Of a DNA stretch of 38,006 nucleotides, positions 24,018 to 32,799 are shown piece after piece (the first letter of the stretch is position 1; the number at the start of each line of letters is the position of its first letter). The position numbers were made by a program, and so were the translations under genes. The stretch comes from an uncultured Lutibacter sp. (lineage in GTDB: Bacteria > Bacteroidota > Bacteroidia > Flavobacteriales > Flavobacteriaceae): assembly GCA_947311835.1 (NCBI GenBank), contig CAMZLV010000029.1, forward strand, positions 1 through 38,006. The letters are read 5' to 3'. Below the pieces are notes generated by a model. The model saw nothing but the letters and a program-made list of their open reading frames with translations. It did not search any database and was not told the DNA's origin.

Positions 24018-24842
24018 ATGAGTGCACTAGTAAATTTACAAATAGACCTATCTTCATTTCAGAAGGTTTTTGATAATATGATGTCAGGATTACCTAAAGT
24101 ATTTGGTTTTATTGGCTTTGTAATCCTATCATGGATTTTAATAAAACTTTTTTTATATATAGTTAAGAAAGCATTAAATAAAACAAAAATTGACGAATGG
24201 TCAAAAAAATTAAGTAAAACAGAAATTTTTGGTAATTCAACAATTAATATCGTATTAACAAAAGTGATTTTAGGAGTTTTAAAATGGTTTTTAATACTGA
24301 TGTTTGTGCTTGTTGGTGCTGATATTTTTGGACTTGATATGGTATCACAAGGAATAGGTAGTTTTATTGCTTATTTGCCGAAATTATTAACTGCATTACT
24401 AATTTTTGTTGCAGGAGTTTATATAGGAACGATTGTTAAAAAGGCAATTCACTCGATGTTTAAATCATTAGAAATATCAGGAGGAAATTTAATTGGCAAT
24501 ATTGCTTTCTATCTAATAGTTGTTTTTATTTCTATTACTGCATTAGATCAAGCAGGAATAGATACAAGTGTTATCAAAAATAATTTAACAATGATTTTAG
24601 GATCAATTGTTTTGTCATTTACGATTGCATTCGGTTTGGGATCTAGAGATATAGTTAAGAAATTATTATTTGGTTTCTATTCTAGAAAAAATTTCGTAAT
24701 TGGACAAAAAATTAAAACTGGTAAAATAGAAGGAGAAATTATCGGTATAGATAACATATGTGTTACTTTAAAAACTAAAAACGGAAAGGTAATTTTACCG
24801 ATTGATAAATTTGCAGATAAAACAATTGAGGTTATAGACTAG
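24018..24842 (+). CDS. small MscS-like mechanosensitive channel protein with conserved TM-helix repeats
   Basis: The 274-residue membrane protein has an N-terminal span (IGFVILSWILIKLFLYIV), a second near residues 80-105, a third in YLPKLLTALLIFVAGVYIGTIVKKA, a fourth (IAFYLIVVFISITAL), and a fifth near ILGSIVLSFTIAFGLGSRDIVKKLL. The GxGSRDIVKKLLxGFY part resembles the pore-helix end and start of the beta domain of MscS, followed by a short beta region to the end. It is probably a tension-gated or related channel in the inner membrane. It is the last gene of the ECF sigma unit, 6 nt after the small orphan, and converges on pnp across a shared hairpin. Confidence 0.85.
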   Translation: MSALVNLQIDLSSFQKVFDNMMSGLPKVFGFIGFVILSWILIKLFLYIVKKALNKTKIDEWSKKLSKTEIFGNSTINIVLTKVILGVLKWFLILMFVLVGADIFGLDMVSQGIGSFIAYLPKLLTALLIFVAGVYIGTIVKKAIHSMFKSLEISGGNLIGNIAFYLIVVFISITALDQAGIDTSVIKNNLTMILGSIVLSFTIAFGLGSRDIVKKLLFGFYSRKNFVIGQKIKTGKIEGEIIGIDNICVTLKTKNGKVILPIDKFADKTIEVID

Positions 24843-24864
24843 TTTTAGTACCTCTATAAAACAA

Positions 24865-24891
24865 AAAAAGGCGTCAATTTGACGCCTTTTT
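24865..24891. terminator. bidirectional terminator between the channel gene and pnp
   Basis: AAAAAGGCGTCAA (24865-24877) and TTGACGCCTTTTT (24879-24891) are perfect 13-bp arms around one base, so the real loop will be a few bases larger. A-runs on one side and T-runs on the other let it work for both convergent genes. Confidence 0.85.
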
Positions 24892-24914
24892 ATATATAAC
24901 TAAGAGTTTATTAC

Positions 24915-27131
24915 TTAATCTCTTTTTCTTCTATCGTCTCTACGATTATCTCTTCCTCTATTATCACGACCACGACTGTTGTCTCTTTTTGGTCTTTCTA
25001 CATAACCTTCTGGTTTTGGTAATAATGCCTTACGAGAAACTTTGTCCTTTTTAGTTCTTGGGTCTTTTCCGAAATATTTTACATCAAATACATCGCCCAT
25101 ATTTACAACATCTGTAACGGCATTTGTACGTTCCCAAGCTAATTCAGAAATATGTACTAAAACTTCATTTCCAGGTGCTTCAACATACTCAACAACAGGA
25201 CCAAAATCTAAAATTTTGATAACTTTTACTTCGTATACGCTTCCAACTTCAGGCTTGAATAACATTGACTCAATACGAGCAATTACTTCTTCAATTCCTT
25301 TAGGATCCGTTCCTAATATTTCAACAATTCCTTCTTCAGTTACAGGATCTTCATTGATAACAATAGTTGTTCCTGTTTCTTTTTGTAACTCTTGAATGTG
25401 TTTTCCTCCAGGACCAATAAACGCACCAATCATATCGTTTGGAATTGTTTTAGTAATCATTTTAGGAGCATGAGCTTTTACGTCTGTTGCAGGTGCCTCA
25501 ATAGTATCAGTCAGTTTACCTAATATATGCATACGACCATCACGCGCTTGAGCAAGTGCTGCTTCTAATACATCATATGACAATCCTTTTATTTTGATAT
25601 CCATTTGACAAGCAGTAATACCGTCTTTTGTTCCAGTTACCTTAAAGTCCATATCTCCAAGATGATCTTCATCTCCTAATATGTCAGATAACACTGCAAA
25701 TTTCCCAGATTTTTCGTCAGATATTAATCCCATTGCAATACCAGAAACTGGTTTTTTCATCTGTACACCTGCATCCATTAATGCCATTGTTCCTGCACAA
25801 ACTGTTGCCATTGATGATGATCCGTTAGATTCTAATACTTCTGAAACAATTCTTACTGTATAAGGACAATCAGAAGGAATCATACCTTTTAATGCGCGTT
25901 GCGCTAAGTTACCATGACCTATTTCTCTACGTGAAGTACCTCTTAAAGGTCGAGCTTCACCTGTACAAAAAGGAGGGAAATTATAGTGTAAATAGAATGT
26001 TTCTTCACCTTGATAAGAAGGTGAGTCTATTTGATTTGCTTCTCTTGAAGTTCCTAATGTTACGGTTGCTAAAGCTTGTGTTTCTCCACGTGTAAATATA
26101 GAAGAACCATGAGTTGAAGGTAAGTAATCTACCTCACACCAAATTGGTCTGATTTCTGTAGTTTTTCTACCGTCTAATCGTAAGCCTTCGTTTAAAGTAA
26201 GGTCACGAATGGCTTCTTTTTGTGCTTTATTAAAATATTTTCCAATTAAATCTCCATATTCTTCAATTTCTTCTTCTGAAAAAGTACTTTTTAACTCTTC
26301 TTTTATTTCACTAAAAGCTTCCGTTCTTTCTGCTTTTGATGTTCCTTTTTTGGCAACATCATATATTTTTTGATATACTGCTGAATGAATTTTTTCGGCT
26401 AATGCTTCATCTGATGCTTCTGCGTCATATTCACGAACTTCTTTTTTTCCAAAAGCTTCTGCTAATCTAACTTGAGCAGCACATTGTGCTTTAATGGCTT
26501 GGTGAGCAAATTTAATTGCTGCAGCCATATCTTCTTCGCTACATTCATCCATTTCTCCTTCAACCATCATTACAGAATCTGCTGATGCGCCAATCATCAT
26601 ATCCATATCAGCAGTTTCTAATTGTGCTCTATTTGGATTAATAACAAACTCGCCATCAATTCTTGCAACTCTTACTTCAGATATAGGACATTCAAATGGA
26701 AAGTCACTTAATTGAATTGCTGCAGATGCTGCTAATCCTGCTAAAGCATCAGGCATAACAGCATCATCATTAGACATTAATTGAATCATCACTTGTGTTT
26801 CTGCGTGATAATCTTTTGGAAACAATGGACGTAAAACTCTGTCTACTAAACGCATTGTTAATATTTCGTCATTACTAGGTCTTGCTTCTCTTTTAAAGAA
26901 ACCGCCTGGATAACGACCTGCTGCGGCAAATTTTTCTCGATAATCTACTGTTAATGGTAAGAAATCTACTGTGCCTGCTTTGTAACTAGATACTACTGTA
27001 CATAGTAACATTGCTTTTCCCATTTGCACTACAACACTACCATGAGCTTGTTTTGCTAATTTTCCTGTTTCGATAGAAATTTCTCTTCCATCTCCAAGGT
27101 CAATGACCTCTCTGTAAACTTTTGGAATCAT
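24915..27131 (-). CDS. pnp: polyribonucleotide nucleotidyltransferase (PNPase)
   Basis: The 738-residue enzyme has the two RNase PH domains (the first with [24 protein letters not shown], the second with [19 protein letters not shown] and [17 protein letters not shown]), the linking helical domain, a KH domain ([18 protein letters not shown]) and an S1 domain ([21 protein letters not shown]). The last about 25 residues are an unusual basic Arg/Asp/Gly/Asn tail. It degrades RNA from the 3' end with phosphate. It lies downstream of rpsO across a hairpin, the same order as in E. coli. Confidence 0.98.
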   Translation of the reverse strand: MIPKVYREVIDLGDGREISIETGKLAKQAHGSVVVQMGKAMLLCTVVSSYKAGTVDFLPLTVDYREKFAAAGRYPGGFFKREARPSNDEILTMRLVDRVLRPLFPKDYHAETQVMIQLMSNDDAVMPDALAGLAASAAIQLSDFPFECPISEVRVARIDGEFVINPNRAQLETADMDMMIGASADSVMMVEGEMDECSEEDMAAAIKFAHQAIKAQCAAQVRLAEAFGKKEVREYDAEASDEALAEKIHSAVYQKIYDVAKKGTSKAERTEAFSEIKEELKSTFSEEEIEEYGDLIGKYFNKAQKEAIRDLTLNEGLRLDGRKTTEIRPIWCEVDYLPSTHGSSIFTRGETQALATVTLGTSREANQIDSPSYQGEETFYLHYNFPPFCTGEARPLRGTSRREIGHGNLAQRALKGMIPSDCPYTVRIVSEVLESNGSSSMATVCAGTMALMDAGVQMKKPVSGIAMGLISDEKSGKFAVLSDILGDEDHLGDMDFKVTGTKDGITACQMDIKIKGLSYDVLEAALAQARDGRMHILGKLTDTIEAPATDVKAHAPKMITKTIPNDMIGAFIGPGGKHIQELQKETGTTIVINEDPVTEEGIVEILGTDPKGIEEVIARIESMLFKPEVGSVYEVKVIKILDFGPVVEYVEAPGNEVLVHISELAWERTNAVTDVVNMGDVFDVKYFGKDPRTKKDKVSRKALLPKPEGYVERPKRDNSRGRDNRGRDNRRDDRRKRD

Positions 27132-27234
27132 AAATGTTTTTAACTTTTTTTAATTAAACTATATTGGTTTGTGTTGTTGTGTTGTGAGTTTTGCCAATGA
27201 AAAGTTTAACTTTCTTTTTCTTATTTTAAATAAA

Positions 27235-27257
27235 AAAAGAGGCAATGAGCCTCTTTT
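27235..27257 (-). terminator. terminator or processing hairpin between rpsO and pnp
   Basis: AAAAGAGGC (27235-27243) pairs with GCCTCTTTT (27249-27257) around a 5-nt loop. Read on the minus strand it is followed by a T run. It begins immediately after the rpsO stop and 100 nt upstream of pnp; partial readthrough would feed pnp. Confidence 0.75.
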
Positions 27258-27261
27258 ATGA

Positions 27262-27531
27262 TTATTTTCTTAATCCTAATTCTTTAATTATTGCACGATA
27301 TCTTAAGATATCTTTTTTCATTAAATAGTCTAAAAGACTTCTTCTTTTACCTACTAACTTTACCAACGAGCGTTCTGTGTTAAAATCTTTGCGATTTTTT
27401 TTCAAATGCCCTGTTAAATGGTTAATTCGGTGCGTGAATAATGCAATCTGTCCTTCTGCAGAACCTGTGTTTGTTGCAGTTTTTCCGTGTTTTTTGAAAA
27501 TTTCTGCTTTAATTTCTTTTGTTAAATACAT
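27262..27531 (-). CDS. rpsO: 30S ribosomal protein S15
   Basis: At 89 residues it is full length for S15. Conserved parts are visible: the segment TNTGSAEGQIALFTHRINHL, then TGHLKKNRKDFNTERSLVKLV and GKRRSLLDYLMKKDILRY. S15 binds the central domain of 16S rRNA early in small-subunit assembly and in some bacteria represses its own translation. The gene has a consensus promoter 57-86 nt upstream and its own downstream hairpin, followed by pnp. Confidence 0.98.
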   Translation of the reverse strand: MYLTKEIKAEIFKKHGKTATNTGSAEGQIALFTHRINHLTGHLKKNRKDFNTERSLVKLVGKRRSLLDYLMKKDILRYRAIIKELGLRK

Positions 27532-27587
27532 GCTAACATTAATTTTAATAATTTTTATGTAATATTTGATTTATATAAATCAAGGTG

Positions 27588-27617
27588 CAAATATACAATT
27601 ATTATTTTGAATTGCAA
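27588..27617 (-). promoter_or_regulatory. consensus Bacteroidota promoter of rpsO (-33 TTG, -7 TATATTTG)
   Basis: On the minus strand a TTG (27617-27615) is followed by a 19-bp spacer and then TATATTTG (27595-27588), an ideal match to the TTG-N19/20-TAnnTTTG promoter of the Bacteroidota primary sigma. Transcription is expected to start at about 27583, leaving a leader of about 50 nt before the rpsO ATG. Confidence 0.7.
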
Positions 27618-27643
27618 TTACTTGTAATGTGTATATTTCAGAC

Positions 27644-28138
27644 CTATTTATTTGTGATATAAGGTATTATATCTTTTGCTTTGGTTTCGCCTTCAAATTT
27701 TTTAATCAATTTGCCTTTTTTTGTGTAGAGTAATATGCTTGGGAAGGTTTTTACTCCAAATTTATCAGTAAAAGTAAGTCTTGTATCTTGTAAAAATGTG
27801 ATATTTTTTTTGTTGAAATTAAAATTATCACGATATTTTTTTATCGCATCTATTTCTTCAAACGAAATAAAAGTTAATTCTAAATCATTAAAGTAATGAA
27901 TGTCTTTTGAAAGCCATTTTGCTTGTTTTATACAATGCTCGCATTCTGAATTAAAATAAAGAATGAATTTGGTTCTTGTTTTGTCAAAATCATCTTGAGT
28001 AAATCGATGATTGTCAAGTGTTGTAAAAGTGAAATATGGAATTTTTTTTGCAGCCTCAATAGTTGTTTTACTTGTGGTTTTACAACTGTTAAATAGTAAA
28101 TAAATACAAGTTAATAGGATGAGGCTGTTTTTTTTCAT
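27644..28138 (-). CDS. thioredoxin-fold lipoprotein
   Basis: The 164-residue protein has a lipoprotein signal (LLFNSC, lipidated Cys19) and a TlpA/redoxin-like fold: YFNSECEHC with the redox pair C66-x-x-C69, and the cis-proline segment VKTFPSILLYTKKGKLIKKF. The CEHC form in place of CPPC or CGPC is unusual for a strong disulfide donor but occurs in Bacteroidota redoxins. It should act at the membrane in the periplasm as a thiol-disulfide protein. The start is 9 nt from the accD stop on the same strand, so it is likely co-transcribed with accD and fbaA. Confidence 0.88.
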   Translation of the reverse strand: MKKNSLILLTCIYLLFNSCKTTSKTTIEAAKKIPYFTFTTLDNHRFTQDDFDKTRTKFILYFNSECEHCIKQAKWLSKDIHYFNDLELTFISFEEIDAIKKYRDNFNFNKKNITFLQDTRLTFTDKFGVKTFPSILLYTKKGKLIKKFEGETKAKDIIPYITNK

Positions 28139-28147
28139 TATAATATA

Positions 28148-29008
28148 TTATGCTCTTACAGGTTGATTTAAAATTAGATCTAAATATAAATTAACCTGTT
28201 TTTTTAAGTTTTTACGCTCTACAATCTTGTCTAAAAAACCGTGCTCTAATACAAATTCTGCTTTTTGAAATCCTTCTGGAAGTTCTTTTCCTGTAGTATC
28301 TCTAACTACTCTTGGTCCTGCAAAGGCAACTAATGCTCCAGGTTCTGCAATATTAATGTCTCCAAGCATTGCAAATGACGCTGTAGTTCCTCCCGTTGTT
28401 GGGTCAGTACATAATGAAATGTAAGGAATATTTGCATCTGCAAGTTGTGCTAATTTGGATGACGTTTTTACTAATTGCATGAGTGATAATGCTGCTTCCA
28501 TCATTCTTGCTCCTCCTGATTTTGAAATAATCATAAAAGGAAGTTTGTTTTTGAGCGCGTAATCTGCAGCTCGTGCAATTTTTTCTCCTACAACGCTTCC
28601 CATTGAACCGCCAATAAAAGTAAAATCCATACAAGCAATAACCATGTCTTTGCCGTTTGATTTTCCAACGGCTGTTCTAACAGCATCTGTTAGTTTAGTT
28701 TTGTTTTTTGCTGCTTTTAATCTTTCAGAATATTTTTTGGTATCTTCAAATTTTAAAGGATCTTTAGATGAAATATTTGGATTAAGTTCTTTGAACTTGT
28801 TGTCGTCAAACATTATTTCAAAGTATTCTTTACTTCCTATTCGTGTATGATAATTATCCTCAGGACTTACGTAAAAATTTTCTTTTAGTTGGTCGAAATC
28901 AACTATTTTACCGCTTGGTGTTTTGTGCCAAAGTCCTTTTGGTACGTCTTTTTTTTCTTCTGTAGGAGTTTGAATTCCTTTATCTTTTCTTTTAAACCAA
29001 GATGACAT
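28148..29008 (-). CDS. accD: acetyl-CoA carboxylase carboxyltransferase beta subunit, zinc ribbon lost
   Basis: The 286-residue protein carries the AccD crotonase-like core with [36 protein letters not shown] and [20 protein letters not shown], which bind the carboxybiotin and acetyl-CoA. The N-terminal zinc ribbon has lost all four cysteines: the four positions are Thr30, Gly33, Ser48 and Asp51 in [12 protein letters not shown] and [11 protein letters not shown]. From memory other flavobacterial AccD proteins look the same, so this is lineage-wide rather than damage. It joins AccA, AccB and AccC (not here) to make malonyl-CoA. It lies between fbaA and a thioredoxin-like gene. Confidence 0.95.
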   Translation of the reverse strand: MSSWFKRKDKGIQTPTEEKKDVPKGLWHKTPSGKIVDFDQLKENFYVSPEDNYHTRIGSKEYFEIMFDDNKFKELNPNISSKDPLKFEDTKKYSERLKAAKNKTKLTDAVRTAVGKSNGKDMVIACMDFTFIGGSMGSVVGEKIARAADYALKNKLPFMIISKSGGARMMEAALSLMQLVKTSSKLAQLADANIPYISLCTDPTTGGTTASFAMLGDINIAEPGALVAFAGPRVVRDTTGKELPEGFQKAEFVLEHGFLDKIVERKNLKKQVNLYLDLILNQPVRA

Positions 29009-29071
29009 AATCGTTTGTTTTAAATTGTGGTTAGATTGGGCAAGTTATAAAACTTGTTTGAAATTATAAAA

Positions 29072-30139
29072 TTATAATGTGTTTACATTATTTAAATCTT
29101 CAAATGCTTGTTTTAATCTCGCCTTAAAAGTGTTTTCTCCTTCTCGTAGCCATTTTCTTGGGTCATAGTATTTTTTGTTGGGTAAATCATCTCCTTCTGG
29201 ATTTCCTATTTGTGATTTTAAGTACGCTGAATTTTTATCGAAATAATCTCTAATTCCGGTCATAAATCCATATTGCAAATCAGTATCTATATTCATTTTA
29301 ATAACGCCATAGCCTATTGCTTCTCTTATTTCTTCTATTGTAGACCCTGAACCTCCATGAAATACAAAATCAATTGTATTGTTAGGAACATTGTATTTTT
29401 TAGAAATATATTCTTGTGAATTTTTTAATATTTTAGGTGTTAATTTTACATTTCCAGGTTTGTAAACGCCATGTACGTTTCCAAAAGCTGCTGCAATGGT
29501 AAAACGTGGACTTATTTTAAGTAATTCTTCGTATGCATATGCAACTTCTTCTGGTTGAGTATAAAGTTTAGAAACATCTACATCGCTATTATCAACACCA
29601 TCTTCTTCTCCTCCTGTAATTCCTAATTCTATTTCTAATGTCATACCCATTTTACTCATTCGAGATAAATAAGTTTTACATATTTCAATATTTTCTTCAA
29701 TTGGTTCTTCTGATAAGTCAATCATATGCGAACTGTATAAAGGTTTGCCAGTTTCTTTAAAATGTTGCTCGCTCGCATCTAGAAGTCCGTCAATCCAAGG
29801 TAATAATTTTTTTGCGCAATGATCCGTATGTAAAATCACTGGAACACCATATTCTTTGGCCATTACATGGATGTGTTTTGCACCTGCAACTGCTCCTGCA
29901 ATAGCTGCTTTTTGGTTTTCGTTTGAGAGTCCTTTTCCTGCATTAAAATGCGCTCCACCATTTGAAAATTGAATAATTACTGGTGCATTAAGTTCTTTAG
30001 CAGTTTCTAAAACAGTATTGATTGTATTAGATCCTATTACATTAACTGCAGGAAGTGCAAAGTTTTTTTCCTTGGCAAGTTTAAAAATTTCTTGTACTTC
30101 GTTTCCTGTTGCAACTCCAGCTTTTATTGTGTGACTCAT
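29072..30139 (-). CDS. fbaA: class II fructose-bisphosphate aldolase
   Basis: At 355 residues it matches the long class IIA aldolases. Zinc-binding and active-site parts are visible: VILHTDHCAKKLLPWIDGLL, LEIELGITGGEEDGVDNS, then FGNVHGVYKPGNVKL, DFVFHGGSGSTIEEI and VIKMNIDTDLQYGFMTGI. It cleaves fructose 1,6-bisphosphate to dihydroxyacetone phosphate and glyceraldehyde 3-phosphate. accD follows 63 nt downstream on the same strand. A -7-like element lies 30 nt before its start. Confidence 0.97.
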   Translation of the reverse strand: MSHTIKAGVATGNEVQEIFKLAKEKNFALPAVNVIGSNTINTVLETAKELNAPVIIQFSNGGAHFNAGKGLSNENQKAAIAGAVAGAKHIHVMAKEYGVPVILHTDHCAKKLLPWIDGLLDASEQHFKETGKPLYSSHMIDLSEEPIEENIEICKTYLSRMSKMGMTLEIELGITGGEEDGVDNSDVDVSKLYTQPEEVAYAYEELLKISPRFTIAAAFGNVHGVYKPGNVKLTPKILKNSQEYISKKYNVPNNTIDFVFHGGSGSTIEEIREAIGYGVIKMNIDTDLQYGFMTGIRDYFDKNSAYLKSQIGNPEGDDLPNKKYYDPRKWLREGENTFKARLKQAFEDLNNVNTL

Positions 30140-30168
30140 AAGATGTGTTTGTTAAATAATATGTTATG

Positions 30169-30176
30169 CAAAAATA
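30169..30176 (-). promoter_or_regulatory. candidate -7 element for fbaA
   Basis: On the minus strand it reads TATTTTTG, a perfect TAnnTTTG match, ending 30 nt before the fbaA ATG. A TTG lies 25 nt further upstream, longer than the usual 19-20, so only the -7 part is convincing. Confidence 0.4.
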
Positions 30177-30228
30177 GTAAATTAAGTTTTAATTGTTACT
30201 TCAATTTTCTTATTGCGTGATTTTAATG

Positions 30229-32751
30229 TTAGAAAGGATAATTAATACCAATGTTTAATACGCTGTGACCAAGATTGTAATTACTAAACCATTTTTGATT
30301 GCTCTGTAAATACGGTTCATATGTTTTAAAGCCTAAATCAAGTCGTATAACAAGAAAATTAAAGTCATAACGTACTCCAAAACCTGATCCAACTGCAATG
30401 TCGCTTATTGATTTTATGCCGTTAAATTTTCCTTCTGATGCTATTAAATCTGTTTTTGTAATATCCCAAATATTTCCTGCGTCAATAAATAAAGCTGCTT
30501 TTACACTATTTATTACTTTAAATCGATATTCTAAACTTGTCAAAAATTTCATACTTCCAACATTATATTCTAGCCCATTTTTGATTGCTCCAGGACCTAA
30601 GTCGTATATTTTCCATGCACGAAGGTCATTTGCTCCTCCAATAAAATAACTTCTACTAAATGGAATTTCATCTGAATTTTTATAAGGTATTGCAAATCCT
30701 AAAACACTTCTAAATGCAAAAACATTATCGCTTGAATTACCCCAAAATCGCTTAAATTCAAGATCTGTTTTAAAATATTGTGCAATAGGAATACCTAAAA
30801 TTTCTTTTTTTGAACCGTCAATAGGTTCTTTGGCTAAAGTAGTTGATAATGCTCCAGACGATGCGATTCTTCCTCTAAAAAAAGAAAAATTATTATCTTT
30901 ATAATTTTTACTATTGTTATAAGTAAATTCATATGAAATTACTGGTACTACAACATCTTCGGTAATAATATTTCTTCTTTTTTTAATGTTTTGAACGGTA
31001 TTGAATTCAGTAGGATTTGTTGCTTGAAAACCATTTGCGCTTGAAGTTATATAATCGATAAAATTAAGAGGAATTATATTTCCGTTATCATAATTAATTG
31101 GAGGAATTGTTGTGGTTTGCGAAATTACATCTGCAATAGTGTTTAGGCTATTGTATTCAGAACGATAGATATTAAAGTATGAACCAGTATTGAGGTTTCT
31201 AATAAATTGTGCATTAATTAGTTCTAATCGATGTTTTTTGTTTTTTGATGATTTCCAAGTGTAATCAATTATTCCTGTTAATTTTTGTTTGTCTAGCCCT
31301 ATATTTTTTTGGAAACTACTACCAAATGTCACTTGTGTTTTAGGCGACATATTTTTAGGGATTATTTTTTTAGTTTTTATAGGGAATAATATTCGAGGAA
31401 TTTCAAGTGAAATATCACCACCAAATTCCCAAGCATTAAAGAGTTTGTTGTTCTTGTCGGCAGCATCTCTTGAGGTGTTGAAAAATGAACCTTGAACTGA
31501 AAATTGCAAAATTTCAGCACCTTTAAATATATTTCTGTTTAAAAAACCTATTTTCCCTGAAACACCTAATTGTTTTATATTAGAGTGTGTTAGTTCGGTA
31601 TTGATATTAAACTTTTTTTTAGGATATGGTGTTAAATATATTTTAGCGGCAAGATTGTTAGTGTCAATTTCTTCATATTTTATACTAACAATTCTGAAAT
31701 TTTTAAGTTCTCGTAAATGTTTTCGTGTTAAATTCTTATCAGTATCTTTATAAATATTATTTGGTTCAATAAAAATAGAATTGCTCAATAATTTAGGGTT
31801 GTATTTTAGTTTTTCATGAGCGTGAAAAGTTATACCATTAAATTGATCTTTAAAATCATACGGTTCGTCTTTTTTATTAAATGTATAATCTGTATAAACG
31901 TCAATTTTACTTATTTTTTGAATGGTATAAGGAACTGTAAATATGGTGTCTTTTTTTTCGATAATTCTATCAATAATATTTAAGTTTATATCAATTTTAT
32001 ATGGAGTTGCAGTGGAATCGGCATCATATGAAATGGCACTTTTTGTAAAGTGATAAACGCCAGAATTTCTAAATAATTTTGTGATTCTATCAGCTTCATT
32101 TTGAAATGAATGACTATTAAATTGATTATTAGTTTTGATTAATGTTTCTTTATTGTTTGCGGTAAATATTGAATCGAGAATAGGTGATTTAATAGTTTTT
32201 GAAATACTATCAATATAAAAGGCTTTTCCTGTTATAATGCTATAATCTACAGTTGCTTTTTTATTGTTTTGCAAGTTTTCTTTAAAGTTGGTTTTTGTTC
32301 TAAAGTAGCCTAAATTTATAAAGTGTTGTTGTAATTTGTCAGCAGTTAGTTTTGTTTTTGAAGAATCTAAAATTACAGGCGATTCTCCATTTTTAAAAAA
32401 CCATTGATTTAACTTGTATTTAAATGTACGATATCCTCTTGTTTGTTTTTCTGAAAAAATAGCAGAAAATTTACGTTCTTTATTTGGAAACGAATCTTTC
32501 CATTTTTCAAAGGATGTTTCATAGTTTTTATTACCTAAGTTATATAAACTTAACGCTAATAATCTGTTAGGACGTTGAATAATATAGTCATTAACCTCAT
32601 CATCTAAATTTTTTTTATCATTTACAATTACTGTGTTTTTTGTCAGTAAATGCTGATTATCGGCAACATACTTCACGGTATTACATGAAGAAAATAATAA
32701 GGTAAAAGTACCTAAAACGGTGAATAATATTGTATAATTGCTTTTCAACAA
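30229..32751 (-). CDS. tamL: TamA-type outer-membrane beta-barrel lipoprotein (TamL)
   Basis: The 840-residue protein starts with a lipoprotein signal (TLLFSSC, lipidated Cys23), continues with POTRA-like repeats in roughly residues 30-370 (for example GKAFYIDSISKTI and KISKIDVYTDYTFNKK), and ends in an Omp85/BamA-type barrel: GGANDLRAWKIYDLGPGAIK carries the conserved barrel-lumen motif, and the chain ends LGHSVLNIGINYPF with a terminal Phe as outer-membrane proteins do. Lipidated TamA relatives are characteristic of Bacteroidota and work with TamB in outer-membrane homeostasis. tamB is not in this window. It is divergent from the methyltransferase gene with overlapping promoters. Confidence 0.9.
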   Translation of the reverse strand: MLKSNYTILFTVLGTFTLLFSSCNTVKYVADNQHLLTKNTVIVNDKKNLDDEVNDYIIQRPNRLLALSLYNLGNKNYETSFEKWKDSFPNKERKFSAIFSEKQTRGYRTFKYKLNQWFFKNGESPVILDSSKTKLTADKLQQHFINLGYFRTKTNFKENLQNNKKATVDYSIITGKAFYIDSISKTIKSPILDSIFTANNKETLIKTNNQFNSHSFQNEADRITKLFRNSGVYHFTKSAISYDADSTATPYKIDINLNIIDRIIEKKDTIFTVPYTIQKISKIDVYTDYTFNKKDEPYDFKDQFNGITFHAHEKLKYNPKLLSNSIFIEPNNIYKDTDKNLTRKHLRELKNFRIVSIKYEEIDTNNLAAKIYLTPYPKKKFNINTELTHSNIKQLGVSGKIGFLNRNIFKGAEILQFSVQGSFFNTSRDAADKNNKLFNAWEFGGDISLEIPRILFPIKTKKIIPKNMSPKTQVTFGSSFQKNIGLDKQKLTGIIDYTWKSSKNKKHRLELINAQFIRNLNTGSYFNIYRSEYNSLNTIADVISQTTTIPPINYDNGNIIPLNFIDYITSSANGFQATNPTEFNTVQNIKKRRNIITEDVVVPVISYEFTYNNSKNYKDNNFSFFRGRIASSGALSTTLAKEPIDGSKKEILGIPIAQYFKTDLEFKRFWGNSSDNVFAFRSVLGFAIPYKNSDEIPFSRSYFIGGANDLRAWKIYDLGPGAIKNGLEYNVGSMKFLTSLEYRFKVINSVKAALFIDAGNIWDITKTDLIASEGKFNGIKSISDIAVGSGFGVRYDFNFLVIRLDLGFKTYEPYLQSNQKWFSNYNLGHSVLNIGINYPF

Positions 32752-32768
32752 ATAAGAGTTTAAATTTG
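32738..32768 (+). promoter_or_regulatory. promoter of the TrmH-family methyltransferase gene
   Basis: TTG at 32738-32740 is followed after 20 bp by TAAATTTG at 32761-32768, a full match to TTG-N19/20-TAnnTTTG. Transcription would start around 32773, about 16 nt before the ATG. The -33 element lies inside the first codons of tamL. Confidence 0.6.
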
Positions 32769-32770
32769 CT

Positions 32771-32799
32771 CAAAAATAACACTTTATAATGTTATCCAA
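32771..32799 (-). promoter_or_regulatory. promoter of tamL
   Basis: On the minus strand a TTG at 32799-32797 is followed after 18 bp by TATTTTTG at 32778-32771. The expected start is near 32766, about 15 nt before the tamL ATG. The -33 element lies inside the methyltransferase coding region and the two opposing -7 elements are only 2 bp apart. Confidence 0.55.

Noticed and set aside
29040..29054. Inverted repeat CAAGTT...AACTTG between fbaA and accD.
   Set aside because: On the minus strand no T run follows the short stem, so it is not a convincing terminator.
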